Source of the DNA: Ursus arctos | Lineage: Eukaryota > Chordata > Mammalia > Carnivora > Ursidae | Assembly (NCBI RefSeq): GCF_023065955.2 | Contig: NW_026622997.1 | Coordinates: forward strand, 22,920,001 to 22,984,000 | Length of the DNA: 64,000 nucleotides | Reading direction: 5' to 3' | Shown here: positions 35,938-48,632 of the stretch, in pieces | How the letters are laid out: each line of letters opens with the position of its first letter | Numbering within the stretch: the first letter of the stretch is position 1 | Made by a program: the position numbers and the translations under genes | Notes under the pieces: model-generated | Databases searched by the model: none | Told to the model about the DNA's origin: nothing | What the model saw: only the letters and a program-made list of their open reading frames with translations

Positions 35938-37810
35938 ATTCAGATATAATTGACATATAACATTTTGTTACTTTCAGGTATACAGCACAATGATTTGATA
36001 TTTGTGTATGTTTTGTGAAATCATAACCACAACAAGTCTGGTTACATTTTTTTCTTGTGATGAAATTTTAAGATATATCTCAGCTACTTTCAGATATACA
36101 ATACAGTATATTAACTATAATCACCATGTTTTACATCATATATCCCATGACTTATTCATTTTATAACTGGAAGCTTTTACCTTTTGAACCCCTTTAGTCA
36201 TTACACACACTTCACACCCCAGCCTCTGACAACCATGAATTTCTATGACTTCATGAGTTTTGTTTTTTTTTAAGATTAGTGGGATTATATGGTATTTTTC
36301 TTTCTTTATCTGAATTACTTCACTTAGCATAATGGCCTCAAGGTCCATTCATGTTACTACAAATGGAAAGATTTTCTTCTTTTGGGGGGCTAATAATAGT
36401 CCATGGAGTGTGTGTGTGTGTCTGTGTACATATATATACCACGTTTTGTTTATCCACTCATCCTTTGATAGATACTTATGTTGCTTCCTTGTCTTGGCTA
36501 TTGTAAATAATGCTGCAATGAACACGCAGGTCATATATCTTTTTGAGTTAGTGTTTTTGTTTCCTTTGGAAAACTACCCAGAGGTGGAATTGCAATATGA
36601 CATGGTAGTTCTATATTTATTTTTTTGAGAAAATGCCATACTGTTTTCCATTGTGACTCCACCAATTTACATCCCCACCAACAGGGCACAAATGTTCACT
36701 TTTCTTCACATTATTGCTGGCACTTCTTATCTCCTGTTTTTTAATGATAGCCATCATAACATGTATGAAGTGATATCTAATTGTGGTTTTGATTTGCACT
36801 TCTCTGATTAGTGATGTAAACATATTTTCACATACCTGTTGGTCATTTGTATGTTGTCTTTGCAACAATGTCTATTCAGCTTTTTCCACCCATTTTTATT
36901 CAAATTGTTGTGTTGGGTTGTTTTCATTTTTGTGTTTTTGTTATTGTCTTAGGTTTTTAAAATATTAATCCCTTGTCAGATATGTGGTTTGCAAATATCT
37001 CATCAAATTCTGTAGATTGTTTTTGTTGATTGTGGTGGTGGCTTCCTTTTTTGTGCAGAAGATTTTTAGTTTTGTGTAGTCCCACTTGTTTATGTTCACA
37101 TTTGTTGCCTTTGCTTTTTCGTATCAAATTCAAAAAATCATCACCATGGCTGATGTCAAGGAGCACACCCCTTAAAACTCCTTCTAGGAGTTATGGTTTC
37201 AGTAGTTACACTCAATCTTTAATTAATTTTGAGTTGACTTTTGGGTATGGTGCTTAATACATTTTTGCCTAATATTCTTTTGCATGTGACTGTCCAGTTT
37301 TCCAAGCACCATTTATTGAAGAGACTATCATTTCCCTGTTGCATAGTTTTGACTTTTTTGTCATAAATTCATTGACTGTATTAGTGGGTTTATTTTGAAC
37401 CTCTCGATTAATGTATATGTTTTTATGTCAATATCATATTCTTTTGGTGAGTATAACTTTGTAATGTAGTTTGAAATCAGGAAATATGATGTTCCTAGCT
37501 TTGTTCTTCCTCTAGACTACTTTAGTTTTTTGGGGTCTTTGTGGCTTCATATAAATTTTAGGACTTTCTCCTATTTCTGTTAAAATGTCCGTGGAATTTT
37601 GATAAAGGTTACATTGAATCTGTACATTGTTTTGGGTAATATGCACATTTGCACAATATTATTCCAATCGATGAGCACAGAATATCTTTCCATTTATTTG
37701 TGCAACCTTCAATTTCTTTCATTAATGTCTTTTAGTAGTCCATGTACAGGTGTTTTACCTCCTTGGTTATATTTATGACTAGTATTATATTCTTTCTGAT
37801 ACAATTGTAA
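35938..37810 (-). mobile_element. L1 insertion, antisense, only in duplicate copy 1
   Basis: A complete 3'UTR ('attcagatataattgacatataac') followed by ORF2. The offset between the two duplicate copies is about 12860 just left of this element and about 10985 just right of it, so roughly 1.87 kb was added here. The right edge is approximate. Confidence 0.62.
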
Positions 37811-38815
37811 GTGGAAATGTTTTCTTCATTTCTCTGATGATTATTGTATAGAAATCCAACCTTTTTGTATACTGATTTTGTATTATGCAACTCTACTGAA
37901 TTCATTTATAAGTTGTTTTTGTGATCCGCATATAATATATCATGTGCAATTTGTGAGTTTTACCTCTTCCTTACAAATTCATATGTCTTTTATTTCTTTT
38001 TCTTATCTTATTGCTGCAGCAGGTACTTCCAGTACTATGTTGGATAAAAGTGGTGAATGTATATCCCTGTCTTGTTCCTGATCTTAGAGGGAAAACTTTC
38101 CTTTTTTTTTTTTTTTAACATTTAACAGTGGGTTTTTCATATATAGTCTTTATTTGAGTTGAGGTGTGTTTCCTCAACCCAATTTGCTGAGAGTTTTTAT
38201 CACAAACAGATATTGTATTTTGTTGAATGTTTTTTCTGCACCTACTGAGATGATCGTATGACATTTATTCTTCCTCTTGTTAATGTGATGTGCCATGCTG
38301 ATTGATTTGTATTGAACCATGCTTGCACAACCGAAATAAATCATACTTGATCATAATGAATATTTTTTCTAAGGTATTGTTGAAATTGGTTTGCTAATAT
38401 TTGTTGAGGATATTCACATTTATGTTTCATCAGAGATTTTGACCTGCAATTTTCTTTTCTTGTAGTTTCTTTGCTTGGTTTTGGATCACTGTACTTCTGA
38501 CCTCATAAAATACATTTGGAAGTATTTCTTCCTCTTGTCTTTTTGGATGGAAAAGTTTGAAAAGGATTGTATTAATTTTTCTTTAAACATTTGGTAGAAT
38601 TCACCAGTGAAACCATATGTTCCTGGACTATGGTTTATAGGGAGGTTTTATTACTGCATCCGTTCTCCTTAGTAGTAATTGGTCTGTTCAGATTTCCTAT
38701 TTCTTCATGATTCAGTCTTGGTAGGTTAAATGTTCTAGGAACTTATCCATTTTTTTTACATTGTCTAATATGTTGGCATATGATTGCTTGGAGTGTCTTA
38801 TAATCCTTCATATGT
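37811..38815 (-). mobile_element. L1 ORF2, antisense (continuation, duplicate copy 1)
   Basis: Colinear with 48792-49800, including the shared blocks 'cctggacta.ngtttatagggaggtttt' and 'ccttagtagtaattg'. It ends at the same odd join ('ttataatcctt..gtatttgtgtg' to 'gcattgccagggttttt') found at 49790-49815. Confidence 0.7.
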
Positions 38816-39935
38816 ATGTGGCATTGCCAGGGTTTTTTAAAATCATAAGCAGATATTGACTGTTTTTAATTGCATTGTATGCATCTGTTAAAATGGTCTC
38901 ATTGTCCTCCTTTATTCCATAAGCATGCTGATTACACTGATAGCTTTTGGATACCAGACCAAGCTGGCATTTCCAAAATAAACCAATAAGACCAAGATTT
39001 ATTATCTCTTTTACATATCCCCAATTTACTTTGATATTTTGTTTAGGATTTTTGAAATTCAACTGGTGTTTTTCTTATAATGTTACATTTTGTATCAAGA
39101 TTATTTAGGCACTGGGAATTGTCTTCTTAATTTCCTATTTTCTGAATAGTTATAAAATTTAGCATTAATTCTTGAAAGATTGCATCAGTGAAACTTCTGA
39201 GCCTAATGTTTTCTTTATAGGAAGGTTGTTGATTATAAATCCAATTTATTTAATACAATTCTGATTTTTCTATTTTGTGTCTGTTAAGGTCAGTCACCAT
39301 TGACATTTTTGTGAAATGTGTCAGCTTTGTCTAACTTATTAAGTGCTATTTAAAGCTGCTCATATCTGCTTAAAACCTTTTAAATGTTTGCAGCAGGATC
39401 TATAGTGTTGTCTCCTTTTGTGATCCTAATATTAGTTATTTGTGGTTTCTACCTCTTCTCTTTTAATCAGTCTATTCTGGATTTAATGGACTTACTATTC
39501 CTTTCTAAGAACTCACTCTTAGCTTTATTGATTTCCTTTCTTGATTGTTTTGTTGTTGTTGTTTCATTCGTTTTTTTTTTTTTTCTCTTACCTCTACTAT
39601 TTCTATTTGGAAGGGTGACTTAATTACTTTATCTTATTCTAACTTCTTGAGATGAATGCTTATTTTCAGATGTTGTTCTTTACTAGTATATTAGTTTAAG
39701 GATATAACCTTCAAGCATGGCTTTAACTGCATCTCATTGATCTATTTGATTAGTAGCAATATTACTTTTGTATCTTTGTATGCATAGGCCTGTATTTTAT
39801 CACTTAAAAATAATATTACATCTACTTTTATTTACCTTACATTACAAGCCTTTAAACTATTTAGATATATGTTTATATTAATTTGATAAAAATGGTGAGG
39901 GGGTACTTTCAACTACCATTGATGAGTACAGATCA
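38816..39935 (-). mobile_element. old L1 ORF2 remnant plus non-L1 DNA (duplicate copy 1)
   Basis: Matches 49801-50900 along its length ('ttaggatttttgaaattcaactgg', 'caggatctatagtgttgtctccttttg', 'gcataggcct'). The last part, from about 39785 ('catctacttttatttacctta'), does not look like L1 and is still shared. Confidence 0.7.
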
Positions 39936-39949
39936 AAAACTTATACTTT

Positions 39950-41690
39950 TTGTTCTCAATTTGATTAGTTTCAGGTGTAAAACAGTGATTTGACAGTTAT
40001 ATGGATCACAAAATGCTCATCACAGTAATTGCAGTTAACAGCCATCATAAGGTATTATAATATTATTGACTATATTCCCTGCTGTACTTTGATCACTGTG
40101 ACTTATTTATTTTATAACTGGAAGTTTGTACCTTTTAAAACACCTTACCTGTTTTGTCCATTCTCCCACCCTTTACCTATTTGCCCCCTGGCAACCACAA
40201 GTTTCTTCTTTGTATTTGGAGTTTCTATTTCTTTTGTTTCTTTTTTATTCATTTATGTTATTTAGATTCCATATATAAATGAAAACATATGAGATTTGTC
40301 TTTGTCCGACTTATTTCACTTAGTATAATATTTTCTAGGTCCATCCATGTTGTTCCAATGACAGTATTTCATCCTTTATGTCTGAGTAATATTCTATTGT
40401 GTATGTATACCACATCTTTATCCATTCGTTTATCAATGAATACTAAGGTTGCTTTCATAACTTGGCTATTGTAAACAAAGTTACAATAAACATAGGGGTA
40501 TATCTGTCTTTTCAAATTAGTGTTTTCATTATCTTCAGGTAAATACCCAGCAGTGGATGTATTGGATTGTATGCTATTTCTATCTTTAGTTTTTTGAAGA
40601 AGCTCCATAGAGTTTTCCATAATGTCTGTACAAATTTACGTTCCCATAAAAACAGTGCACATCCTTGGCAATACTTATTTTTTTCTTTTGTCTGTACTAG
40701 CTGTTCTGATGAGATGATATATCATTGTGATTTTGATTTGCATTTTCCCAATGAATAGTAATGTTGAACATCTTTTCATGTGTCTGTTGACAATCTGTAT
40801 GCTTTCTTTGTAAAAATGTTTACTCAGATCCTCTGCCTATTTTTAGATATTTGTCTTTTTGGTTTTGAGTTGTATGATTTGACTTCTTTATATATTTTGG
40901 ATATTAACACCTCAGGAGATAGATTGTTTGTAAATAAGCTCTCTCTTCAGTAGGTTTTATTTTCGTTTTATCTTTTCAAAGAACCATCTCTTGGTTTTAT
41001 TGATCATTGTTATTGTTTTTTGAGTGTCTATTTCATTTATTTCCACTCTACTATTTATTATGTCCTTCCTTCTACTAAATTTGGGCTTTGTGCATTTTTC
41101 TCTTTCTAGCTCCTTTAGGTGTGGGGTTAGGTTCTTTATTAGAGATTTTTCTGTTCCTGCTTCATGTGGTAGGCCTGTATTATAAAACTTCCCTCTATGT
41201 GGCATCCCTCTTAAAACTGCTTTTGCTGCATCCCAGACGTTTTCGACCACTGTGTTTTCATTTTCATTTGTTTCCGTGTACTTTTTAATTTTTTCTTTTA
41301 TTTCCTGGTTGACCCATTCATTGTTTAGTAGCATGTTATTTAACCTCCATACATTTGCGTTCTTACCAGACTTTTTCTTGAGGTTGATTTCTAGTTTGAT
41401 AGTGTTGTGGTCAGAAAATATGCATGATATGATTTCCATCTTTCTTAATTTGTTAACATTGTTTTGTGGCCCAATATGTGATCTGTTCTGGAGAATGTTC
41501 CGTGTGCACTTGAAAGGAGTGTGTATTCAGCTGTTTTTGGATGGAACATTCTGAATATATTTATTAGATCCACCTGTCTAGTGTATCATTCAAAGCCACT
41601 GTTTCCTTATTGATTTTCTATTTGGGTGATCTGTCTATTGATGCAAGGGAGGTGTTAAGGTCCCCTGCTATTGTTGTATTACTATAAATT
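39950..41690 (-). mobile_element. L1 3'UTR and ORF2, antisense, internally deleted
   Basis: Starts 'gattagtttcaggtgtaaaac' and continues into ORF2. A jump near 40955 skips a large part of the reverse transcriptase. It joins a linker end/ORF1 of another subfamily at about 41690, so this may be the 3' half of a hybrid L1. Confidence 0.7.
40957..41439 (-). pseudogene. L1 ORF2 fragment: end of endonuclease and following domain
   Basis: A 160-residue minus frame. Near its start FSDHNTIKLEI matches the end of the L1 endonuclease, with the Asp-His pair intact. A NMLLNNEWVNQEIKEKIKKY stretch typical of the region between endonuclease and reverse transcriptase follows. It ends at the deletion near 40955. 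No upstream catalytic part is in frame, so it is not functional. Confidence 0.85.
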
Positions 41691-42790
41691 TAGTATGATG
41701 TTAATTAGCATACTTTTATTTCTACTGAAATAACTTCTTTTAGCATTTATTGTAAAGCCTGAGGTAGTGAATTCCCTCAGCTTTTGTTTATTTAGGAAAG
41801 TCTTGATCTCTCTTACATTTATGACAGACAGCTTCCCTAGGTATAGTATTCTTGGTTGATGATTTTCTTACCCAATATTTTGAATATGTCATCCTATTCT
41901 CTTCTTTTTCTTTTCTTTTCTTTTTTTTTTTATATTTTATTTATTTGGCAGAGAGAGACAGCCAGCAAGAGAGGGAACACAAGCAGGGGGAGTGGGAGAG
42001 GAAGAAGCAGGCTCCCAGCAGAGGAGCCTGATGTGGGGCTCGATCCCAGGACTCTGGGATCACGCCCTGAGCCAAAGGCAGATGCTTAACGATTGAGCCA
42101 CCCAGGCGCCCCCATCCTATTCTCTTCTGGTCTGAAAAGTTTCTATGAAAAATCTGCCTATAGCCTTTTTGGGGTTGTATATAACATCTCTCTTTTCTCT
42201 TGCTGGTTTCACAACTCTTTCTTTGTCATTGATTTTTGATAACTTAATAATACTGTGTCTCTGTGTAGCCCTATTCAACTTATTTGGGGTTCTTTGGACC
42301 TCTTGTGTCTGGATATCTATTTCCTGAGGATTGTACATTTTTCAGCCATTATTGATTTAAATATACTTTCTCTTCCTTTGTCATTTTCTTCTGGAATTCT
42401 CATATTGCAAATGCTGTTCTTTATATTGTGTCCCATAAGTTCCTCTGTCAAATCTGCTTTTTGAAGCATTCTATTGAATTCTTCAGTTACTATATTTTCT
42501 AGCCCTAAGATTTCTGTTTGTTTTAATTTTTATGCTTTCTATTTCTTTCTTGAAATTCTTCTTTAGGCATTGTTTTCCTAATTTCATTTAGTTGTCTGAA
42601 CATGTTACTCACAAGAACTCTGTAACAGGATTATCCTAAATTCTTTGTCTGACTGTCCTTAGACCTCCATGTTTTTAGGGTCTGTTATTAGAGATTCATT
42701 AATTTCCTTTGATGTCATATTTACCTGATTTTTTCATAATCCTCAATTCCTTACATTAGTGTCTGTGCATTTGAGTAAATAGTGTAGTCT
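41691..42790 (-). mobile_element. L1 ORF1, antisense (duplicate copy 2)
   Basis: Begins 'gtgaattccctcagcttttgtttattta', matching 32650. It contains the Can-SINE at 41906-42112. Minus frame 42117-42338 is ORF1-like and broken. Confidence 0.72.
41906..42112 (-). mobile_element. Can-SINE, antisense
   Basis: T-rich tail at left and GAGCCACCCAGGCGCCCC at right. Perfect 16-bp TSD CATCCTATTCTCTTCT at 41890-41905 and 42113-42128. It is absent from the paralogous ORF1 at 32.9 kb, which has its own SINE 5' of the equivalent point. Confidence 0.97.
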
Positions 42791-44405
42791 TTGAAAATTG
42801 TAGCTTTGTTTTCACAGAGACTGTTCTTCAGTAGTCACCTTGGTTTGGGTTCCTACATGTGTCATCTGGTAATGTTCTTGGGCAGGAGAGGTATGTTATT
42901 AGGGTATATGTTTGAGCAAGGCAACTGTTCAATCCTGAGGTCAGGCATGAGAACGGGAGAATATGCCACTTACTGAGAACAGCTACTGAGGGTTGCTAGC
43001 TCAGTTTTCTACCGAAGTAAGGCTGTGGGATGGTTTTTAAAGTTGTCCAGATTTTCTCATCAGCCTTACTATGTGGTCTGGATATTATATTCAGCCATAC
43101 ATGGGGCTATGAATTAGCTTCCCTGACATAGTAGGGCAGCAAGACAAGTCCCAATATATGCACAGCTCATTGTTTGGGAACGTGAGATAGGCAAAAGTGT
43201 GCAATAAATATCCTGGTCAGGTGAGGCCACCTGTTTTGCTCTAAAGACAGGAAAAGTCAGTGTGCTTTCTGTTCAAGTTCCACTATAAGCATGGCTATTT
43301 GATGAATGACACAGCTTCTCAAATGCTCTGTAGTGTTCCCTGATAAAGTGGGCTTAAGTTTGTATTCAGCAACAAGGGGGGGCTATGAATTGATTTTCTT
43401 GTCTGGTTGCTCAGGAGAAGCTGGTCCTGAACCACTAAGACTCTTTAGGATCTTAACTTAAGCTGACCCATGCTCCAAGTTCCCTGGCTAAACAGGGCCA
43501 TTGGCTTGGCTCTGAGGGTGATCAGCTCTGCCCACATGCCTCTTGGCTCACGCATTGCTGGGTTATATAGCAGCTTCCAGGTGTTCTCATTAGCCCTTCT
43601 GTCAAATGGAGCTAGGAGCCATTTTCTGCAGCAGATAGGGCTAGGACTTAGTTCTCCTCTCTGAGTGGGAGTGGGAGGGCCCTCTTCAGGCAAGTTCCAA
43701 ATTTCCCAAATAGGCTTTGTCTGGTTGGGGGCTGGGAGCCATGCTTAGTCCATAGTGGGACTATTATTGGCTTATCTACCTCGGAATGAGAAGACTGTGC
43801 TCTAAGATTGGCAAAATTCCTTCTTTAAGGACCTGAATAAGGCAGACCGATACCCCACGAAGTTCCCTGCTCAGACTGTGCCACTGACTTGGTTCTGTAG
43901 ATGAACAATGATATACTTTTGGAGTATTAATGGGCTCTGAATATTGGAATAGGGTTTGCCAATCTGAGTGCTGGCATTTGCAAGCCGCTCCCCTCCCTTC
44001 TCAGTCAGAAATTCTCAGTGGTTGAACCCAGCAGATTCCTCTGCTATTCCCATGGGACAAAACCAGAGTAGGGGCTCCCAAGAAATGACCCACAACACTG
44101 GGGGCATGTATGTAACCCCTGGGCTCTCTCTTCCTACTGGAAGAACCATAGACTCAGGGGAGACCTCTTGTCATGGTTCTGCACTGGCCTGGGGGAGTGT
44201 CCATGCTGTCAGATTTTTGCCATTTTTCTTACCATTTTAACGCAGTCTGTCTTGGTCCTGTTGTGCTGGAGTTGCTTCAGCTTCACTCCCATGTTCTAAG
44301 ATTCTCTCAGTAGTGTCTTCCCCATGAATAGTTGTTAGTTGTTTTTCTTGTGAGTGGGAGTGGCATCAGAAATGACTTAAGTTGTCATCTTCATGACATC
44401 ACTCC
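42791..44405 (-). mobile_element. L1 5'UTR, antisense, reaching the 5' end
   Basis: Colinear with 33701-34590 over its first 800 bases, and with 19050-20046 over the last part ('gggacaaaac.agagtaggggctcc', 'ctcaggggagacctct', 'attctctcagtagtgtctt'). It ends at the 'catgacatcact' terminus. Confidence 0.72.
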
Positions 44406-44579
44406 TGGCACTACTTCTGTGTCCACATTTGGTTTGTACATCCTTGCATTATTGTGTGATTTTTGGACACAATTTGGGATCTTGTGTGGTGATGAGTTAA
44501 TGTTGTTTGGTTTTGTTCTATTGGATTTGAATAATTGAATGTTTCTGAATCCAAAATTATATTATAAATTACATTTATA
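44406..44579. other. nothing recognised
   Basis: AT-rich DNA between an L1 5' end and a short L1 insertion. No landmark seen. Confidence 0.5.
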
Positions 44580-44589
44580 GGCACCATTG

Positions 44590-44893
44590 TTTTTATTTTT
44601 TTAAATAATTTTTTATTATGTTATGTTAGTCACCATATAGTTCATCCCAAGTTTTTAATGTAAAGTTCCATGATTCATTACTTGCGTATAACACCCAGTG
44701 CTCCATGCAATACGTGCCCTCCTTACTACCCATTACCAGCCTATCCCAATCCCCCACCCCCTACCCTCTGAAGCCCTCAGTTTGTTTCCCGGAGTCCATA
44801 GTCTCTCGTGGTTCATTCCCCCTTCTGTTTACCACCCCTTCCTTCTTCCCTTTCTTCTCCTACTGATCTTCCTACTTCTTATGCTCCATAAAG
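44590..44893 (-). mobile_element. short young L1 3'-end insertion, antisense
   Basis: T-run, 'tatgttagtcaccatatag', 'ataacacccagtgctccatg' and the C-rich block. 5'-truncated at about 300 bases. A 10-bp TSD GGCACCATTG lies at 44580-44589 and 44894-44903. Confidence 0.93.
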
Positions 44894-44903
44894 GGCACCA
44901 TTG

Positions 44904-45645
44904 CTTTTAAACTGACATATGTGACTTTATAATCTTTTTATTTAAATTCAATAAGCCAACATAAAGTACATAATTAGTTTCAGATGTTCAATAATTTTAT
45001 TATATTAAATTTTAACATATAGATAAGTGTACAAAACATTACAACTCAACTATCACAAACATTTGTAAAACCTCCATCTCGATCAAGAAATAGAGCATCG
45101 CTAGAGCACTAGAAGGACCCTAATGCCCCATCCCTGTTTCTCCAAAGTAAGTACCATGACTTTTAATAGTATTCTTTAAGTTTCCTGGTTATTCAACTTT
45201 ATATAAAATAGGATCCTATGATATATATTAATTTGTGCTTAGCTATTTTGCTTTCTGTTTATTAGTATAGAATTACTTTTGTATCTAAACCTCGTATTTC
45301 ATGATTTTACTAAGCATATTTTTTATCTTAAAATGTATCTATGTATTTACTACTGGATTTACTCTTTATAAAAGTATAGCATTTGCATTGAATAAAAGAT
45401 TTAGCTCTTCCTTTCCAACCTGTATATCATATATTTCTTTTTCTTACCTTATTACATTGACTAGGAATTCCAGTACATATTTTCTTATCCCTAATTTCAA
45501 TAGGAAAGACTTCAGCATTTCACTATCAAGTAAAACAATTGCTATATTTTTTTGTATGTGTCAATTAGATAAAGGAAACTTCTTTCTATTCCTAATAGTC
45601 CACGACTTTTTCTGGTCAGGGTGGGGTGCTGAAGTGAGATACATT
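44904..45645 (-). mobile_element. old L1 3' end and ORF2 remnant, antisense
   Basis: A short L1-tail scrap lies at about 44930-44990 ('attcaataagccaacat'). An ancient L1 3'UTR follows ('aagtgtacaaaacattac', 'gatcaagaaatagagcat'), then an ORF2 piece ('aggaattccagtacat'). The ORF2 remnant beginning at 49801 is its natural continuation, so the L1 at 45650-49800 probably inserted into it. Confidence 0.6.
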
Positions 45646-45649
45646 ATTT

Positions 45650-46855
45650 TTTCCAGTTTTATTGAGCTATAATTCACATATAACATTGTATTGATTTAAG
45701 GTATACAACATAATGATGTATGTATATATTTTAAAATGATTACTTCAGTAAGTCTAGTTAAATCCAATACCTCATGTACATACAGTTTTTTCCTGTGATG
45801 CAAACTTATAAGATTCTCTCTCTTAACTTTGAAATATAAAATACACTATTATTAATTATAGTCACCATGTTGTCCATTACATTCCCAGAACTTATTTATC
45901 TTATAACTGGAAATTTGTATCTTTTGACCAACCTCACTTTTTTTTCCCCATCACTCAACACACACATCTGGCAAACAACAATCTGTTTTCTGTCTCTATG
46001 AGTTTGGCTTTTTTTTGAATCCACTTATAAGTAAGATCATACAATACATATTTGTCTTTCTATCTTATTGCATATAGTATACTGCCCTCAAGATCCATCC
46101 AGGTTGTTGCAAATGGTGTGATTTCCCTTTTTATATGCCTGAATAATATTCCACTGTGTGCGTGTTTGTGTGTGTATAATATACCATCTTCATCCATTCA
46201 TCTGTCAATAACACTTAGGTTTTCTATATGCCTTGGCAATTGTAAATAATGTTGCAATAAATATGGGGGTGCAGATATCTATTTAGAATAATGATTTCAT
46301 GTGTTTTGGATGTATACACAGAAGCAGATTTGGTGGATCTTATGGTAGTTCTATTTTAATTTTTTGAAGATCTTCCACACTGTTTTCCATAGCGGTTGAA
46401 TCAATTTATGTTCCCACTTACAGTGCACAACGTTTCCTTTTTCTCCACATTCGCAACAATACTTGTTAGCTATCTTTTTGATGACAGCAATTCTAACAGG
46501 TAAACATATCTCATTGTGATTTTTATTGCATTTCCCTGATGATAAGTAATGTTGAGCACTTGTTCAAGTACTTGTTGGCCTTGGAAAAAAAAAAAGAGTC
46601 TGTTTAGTTCCTTTGCCTATGTATTTTCTATTGAGTATATGACTTCTTTATATATCTTGAATATTGAGCCCTCATAGAATATATGATTCCTAAACATAGT
46701 CTCTAATTCAATAGGATGACTTTACCTTTTGTGGATGATTTCATTTGCGGTACAGAATCATTTTAGTTTGATGTAGTCCCTCTTGTTCACTTCTGCTTTT
46801 TCTTTGCCTTTGGTTTTGGTGTTCTACATCAGTTTTATGGTTTTGGGTCTTTTTT
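45650..46855 (-). mobile_element. L1 3'UTR and ORF2 C-terminal part, antisense (duplicate copy 2)
   Basis: Starts 'ccagttttattgagctataattcacat'. From 46160 it matches copy 1 at 34600. It is interrupted by a younger L1 at 46856. Confidence 0.72.
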
Positions 46856-46860
46856 TTTTT

Positions 46861-46910
46861 AATGATATGTTAGTCATATCATTATGACTTAGCTAATGAT
46901 ATCATTAGCT
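46861..46910. repeat. palindromic cluster in an L1 3'UTR
   Basis: AATGATATG (46861-46869) and CATATCATT (46875-46883) form a perfect stem with a 5-base loop. AGCTAATGATATCATTAGCT (46891-46910) is a perfect 20-base palindrome. Sister tails at 20940 and 44620 lack it. Confidence 0.9.
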
Positions 46911-47137
46911 TTTGATGTAGTGTTCCATAATTCATTGTTTGCATATAACACCCAGTGCTCCATGCAATACATTCCCTCCTTAATACCCATCACTAGGCTA
47001 ACCCATCCCCCCACACCCCTCCCCTATGAAACCCTCATTTGTTTCCCAGAGTCCATAGTCTCTCATAGTTCGTCTCCCCCTCTGTATCCCCCCCTTCATT
47101 TTTCCCTTCCTTCTCCTAATGATCTCCCTGCTATTCC

Positions 47138-47740
47138 TTATGTTTCACAAATAAATGAAACCCCATGATAATTGTCTTTCTCTACTTGACTTATTTCACT
47201 TAGCATAATCCCCTCCAGTTCCATCCATGTCAATGCAAATGGTAGATATTCATCCTTTCTGATGGCTGAGTAATATTCCATTGTATAGATGTACCACATC
47301 TTCTTTATCCATTCATCTGTTGAAGGGCATCTTGGTTCCTTCCACAGTTTGGCTATTGTAGACATTGCTGCTATGAACATTGGGGTGCATGTGCCCCTTC
47401 TTTTCACTACATCTGTATCTTTGGGGTTAATACCTAGTAGTGCAATTGCTGGGTCATAGGGTAGCTCTATTTTTAACTTTTTGAGGAACCTCCATACTGT
47501 TTTCCAGAGTGGCTGTACCAGATTGCATTCCTACCAACAATGTAAGAGGGTTCCCCTTTCTCCACATCCTGGCCAACGTTTGTTGTTTCCTGTCTTGTTA
47601 ATTTTAGCCATTCTAACTGGTGTAAGGTGGTATCTCAGTGTGGTTTTGATTTGAATTTCCCTGGTGGCTAATGATGTACAACATTTTTTCATGTGTCTGT
47701 TAGCCATTTGTATGTCTTCTTTGGAGAAGAGTCTGCTCAT
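47138..47740 (-). pseudogene. L1 ORF2 C-terminal fragments
   Basis: Minus frames 47531-47740 (69 residues, with the MANRHMKKC and [12 protein letters not shown] stretch) and 47138-47407 (89 residues, with MEYYSAIRKDEYLPF near the C terminus) are consecutive parts of ORF2 in different frames. One or more indels separate them. The protein is 5'-truncated and has no catalytic domain. Confidence 0.88.
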
Positions 47741-48427
47741 GTCTTCTGGCCATTTCTTGACTGGATAATTTGTTTTTTAGGTGTTGAGTTTGAGAAGTTC
47801 TTTATCGATCTTGGATACCAGCTAAGATGTAATGTCATTTGCAAATATCTTCTCCCATTCCATGGGTTGCCTCTTAGTTGTGTTGACTGTTTCCTTTGCT
47901 GTGCAGAAGCTTTTTATCTTGATGAAGTCCCAATGGCAAAAATTAACAAGACAGGAAACAACAAGTGTTGGAGAGGATGTGGAGAAAGAGGAAACTCCTA
48001 CACTATTGGTGGGAATGCAAGCTGGTACAGCTGCTCTGAAAAATAATATGGAGGTTCCTCAAGAAGTTAAAAATAGAGCTACCCTATGACCCAGCAGTTG
48101 CACTACTAGGTATTTACTGAAAGATACAGATGCAGTGAAAAGAAGATGCACATGTACTCCAATGTTCATAGCACCAATATCCACAATAGCCTAACTGTGG
48201 AAGGAGCTGAGATGCCCTTCAACAGATGAATAGGTAAAGAAGATGCAACGTACTTTGGAATCTGGAAGTGTGCTGCCCCCAGCTTTCTTCTTTCTCAAGA
48301 GTGTGTGACTATTTGGGGTCTTTTGTAGATCCATATAACGTTTAGGATTGTTCTTCTGTGAGAAATGCTATTGGGATTTTGATAGAGACTGCATTGAATC
48401 TGTGCATCACTTGGTAGTCTTGACATT

Positions 48428-48632
48428 TTTTAAAAGATTTGTTTGAGAGACAGAGGGAGCACGAGTAAGGAAAGGGGCAGAGGGAGAGAATCTTCATGCA
48501 GACTCCCCACTGAGTGTGGAGGCTGATGTAGGGATCAGTCTCACAACCCATGAGAATCAGAAACCTGCTCACAACCTGAGCAGAAAGCAAGAGTTGGATG
48601 CTTAACCCACTAAGCCACCAGGCACCTCAGTG
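48428..48632 (-). mobile_element. older Can-SINE, antisense, diverged
   Basis: 'gagagacagagggagcacgag' body, 'aatcttcatgcagactccccactgag' and the 'gcttaacccactaagccacc.aggcacct' head. 8-bp TSD TTGACATT at 48420-48427 and 48633-48640. It is absent from the paralogous site at about 35770. Confidence 0.9.

Larger units (their letters stand above)
46850..48244. mobile_element. young L1 with inverted, duplicated 5' part
   Basis: 46850-47932 is minus: T-run, 3'UTR and ORF2 C terminus. 47933-48244 is plus and repeats an ORF2 segment already present in minus orientation at about 47297-47611. No A-tail follows the plus part. The host L1 resumes at 48245 after losing roughly 300 bases. No TSD was found. 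Confidence 0.82.
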
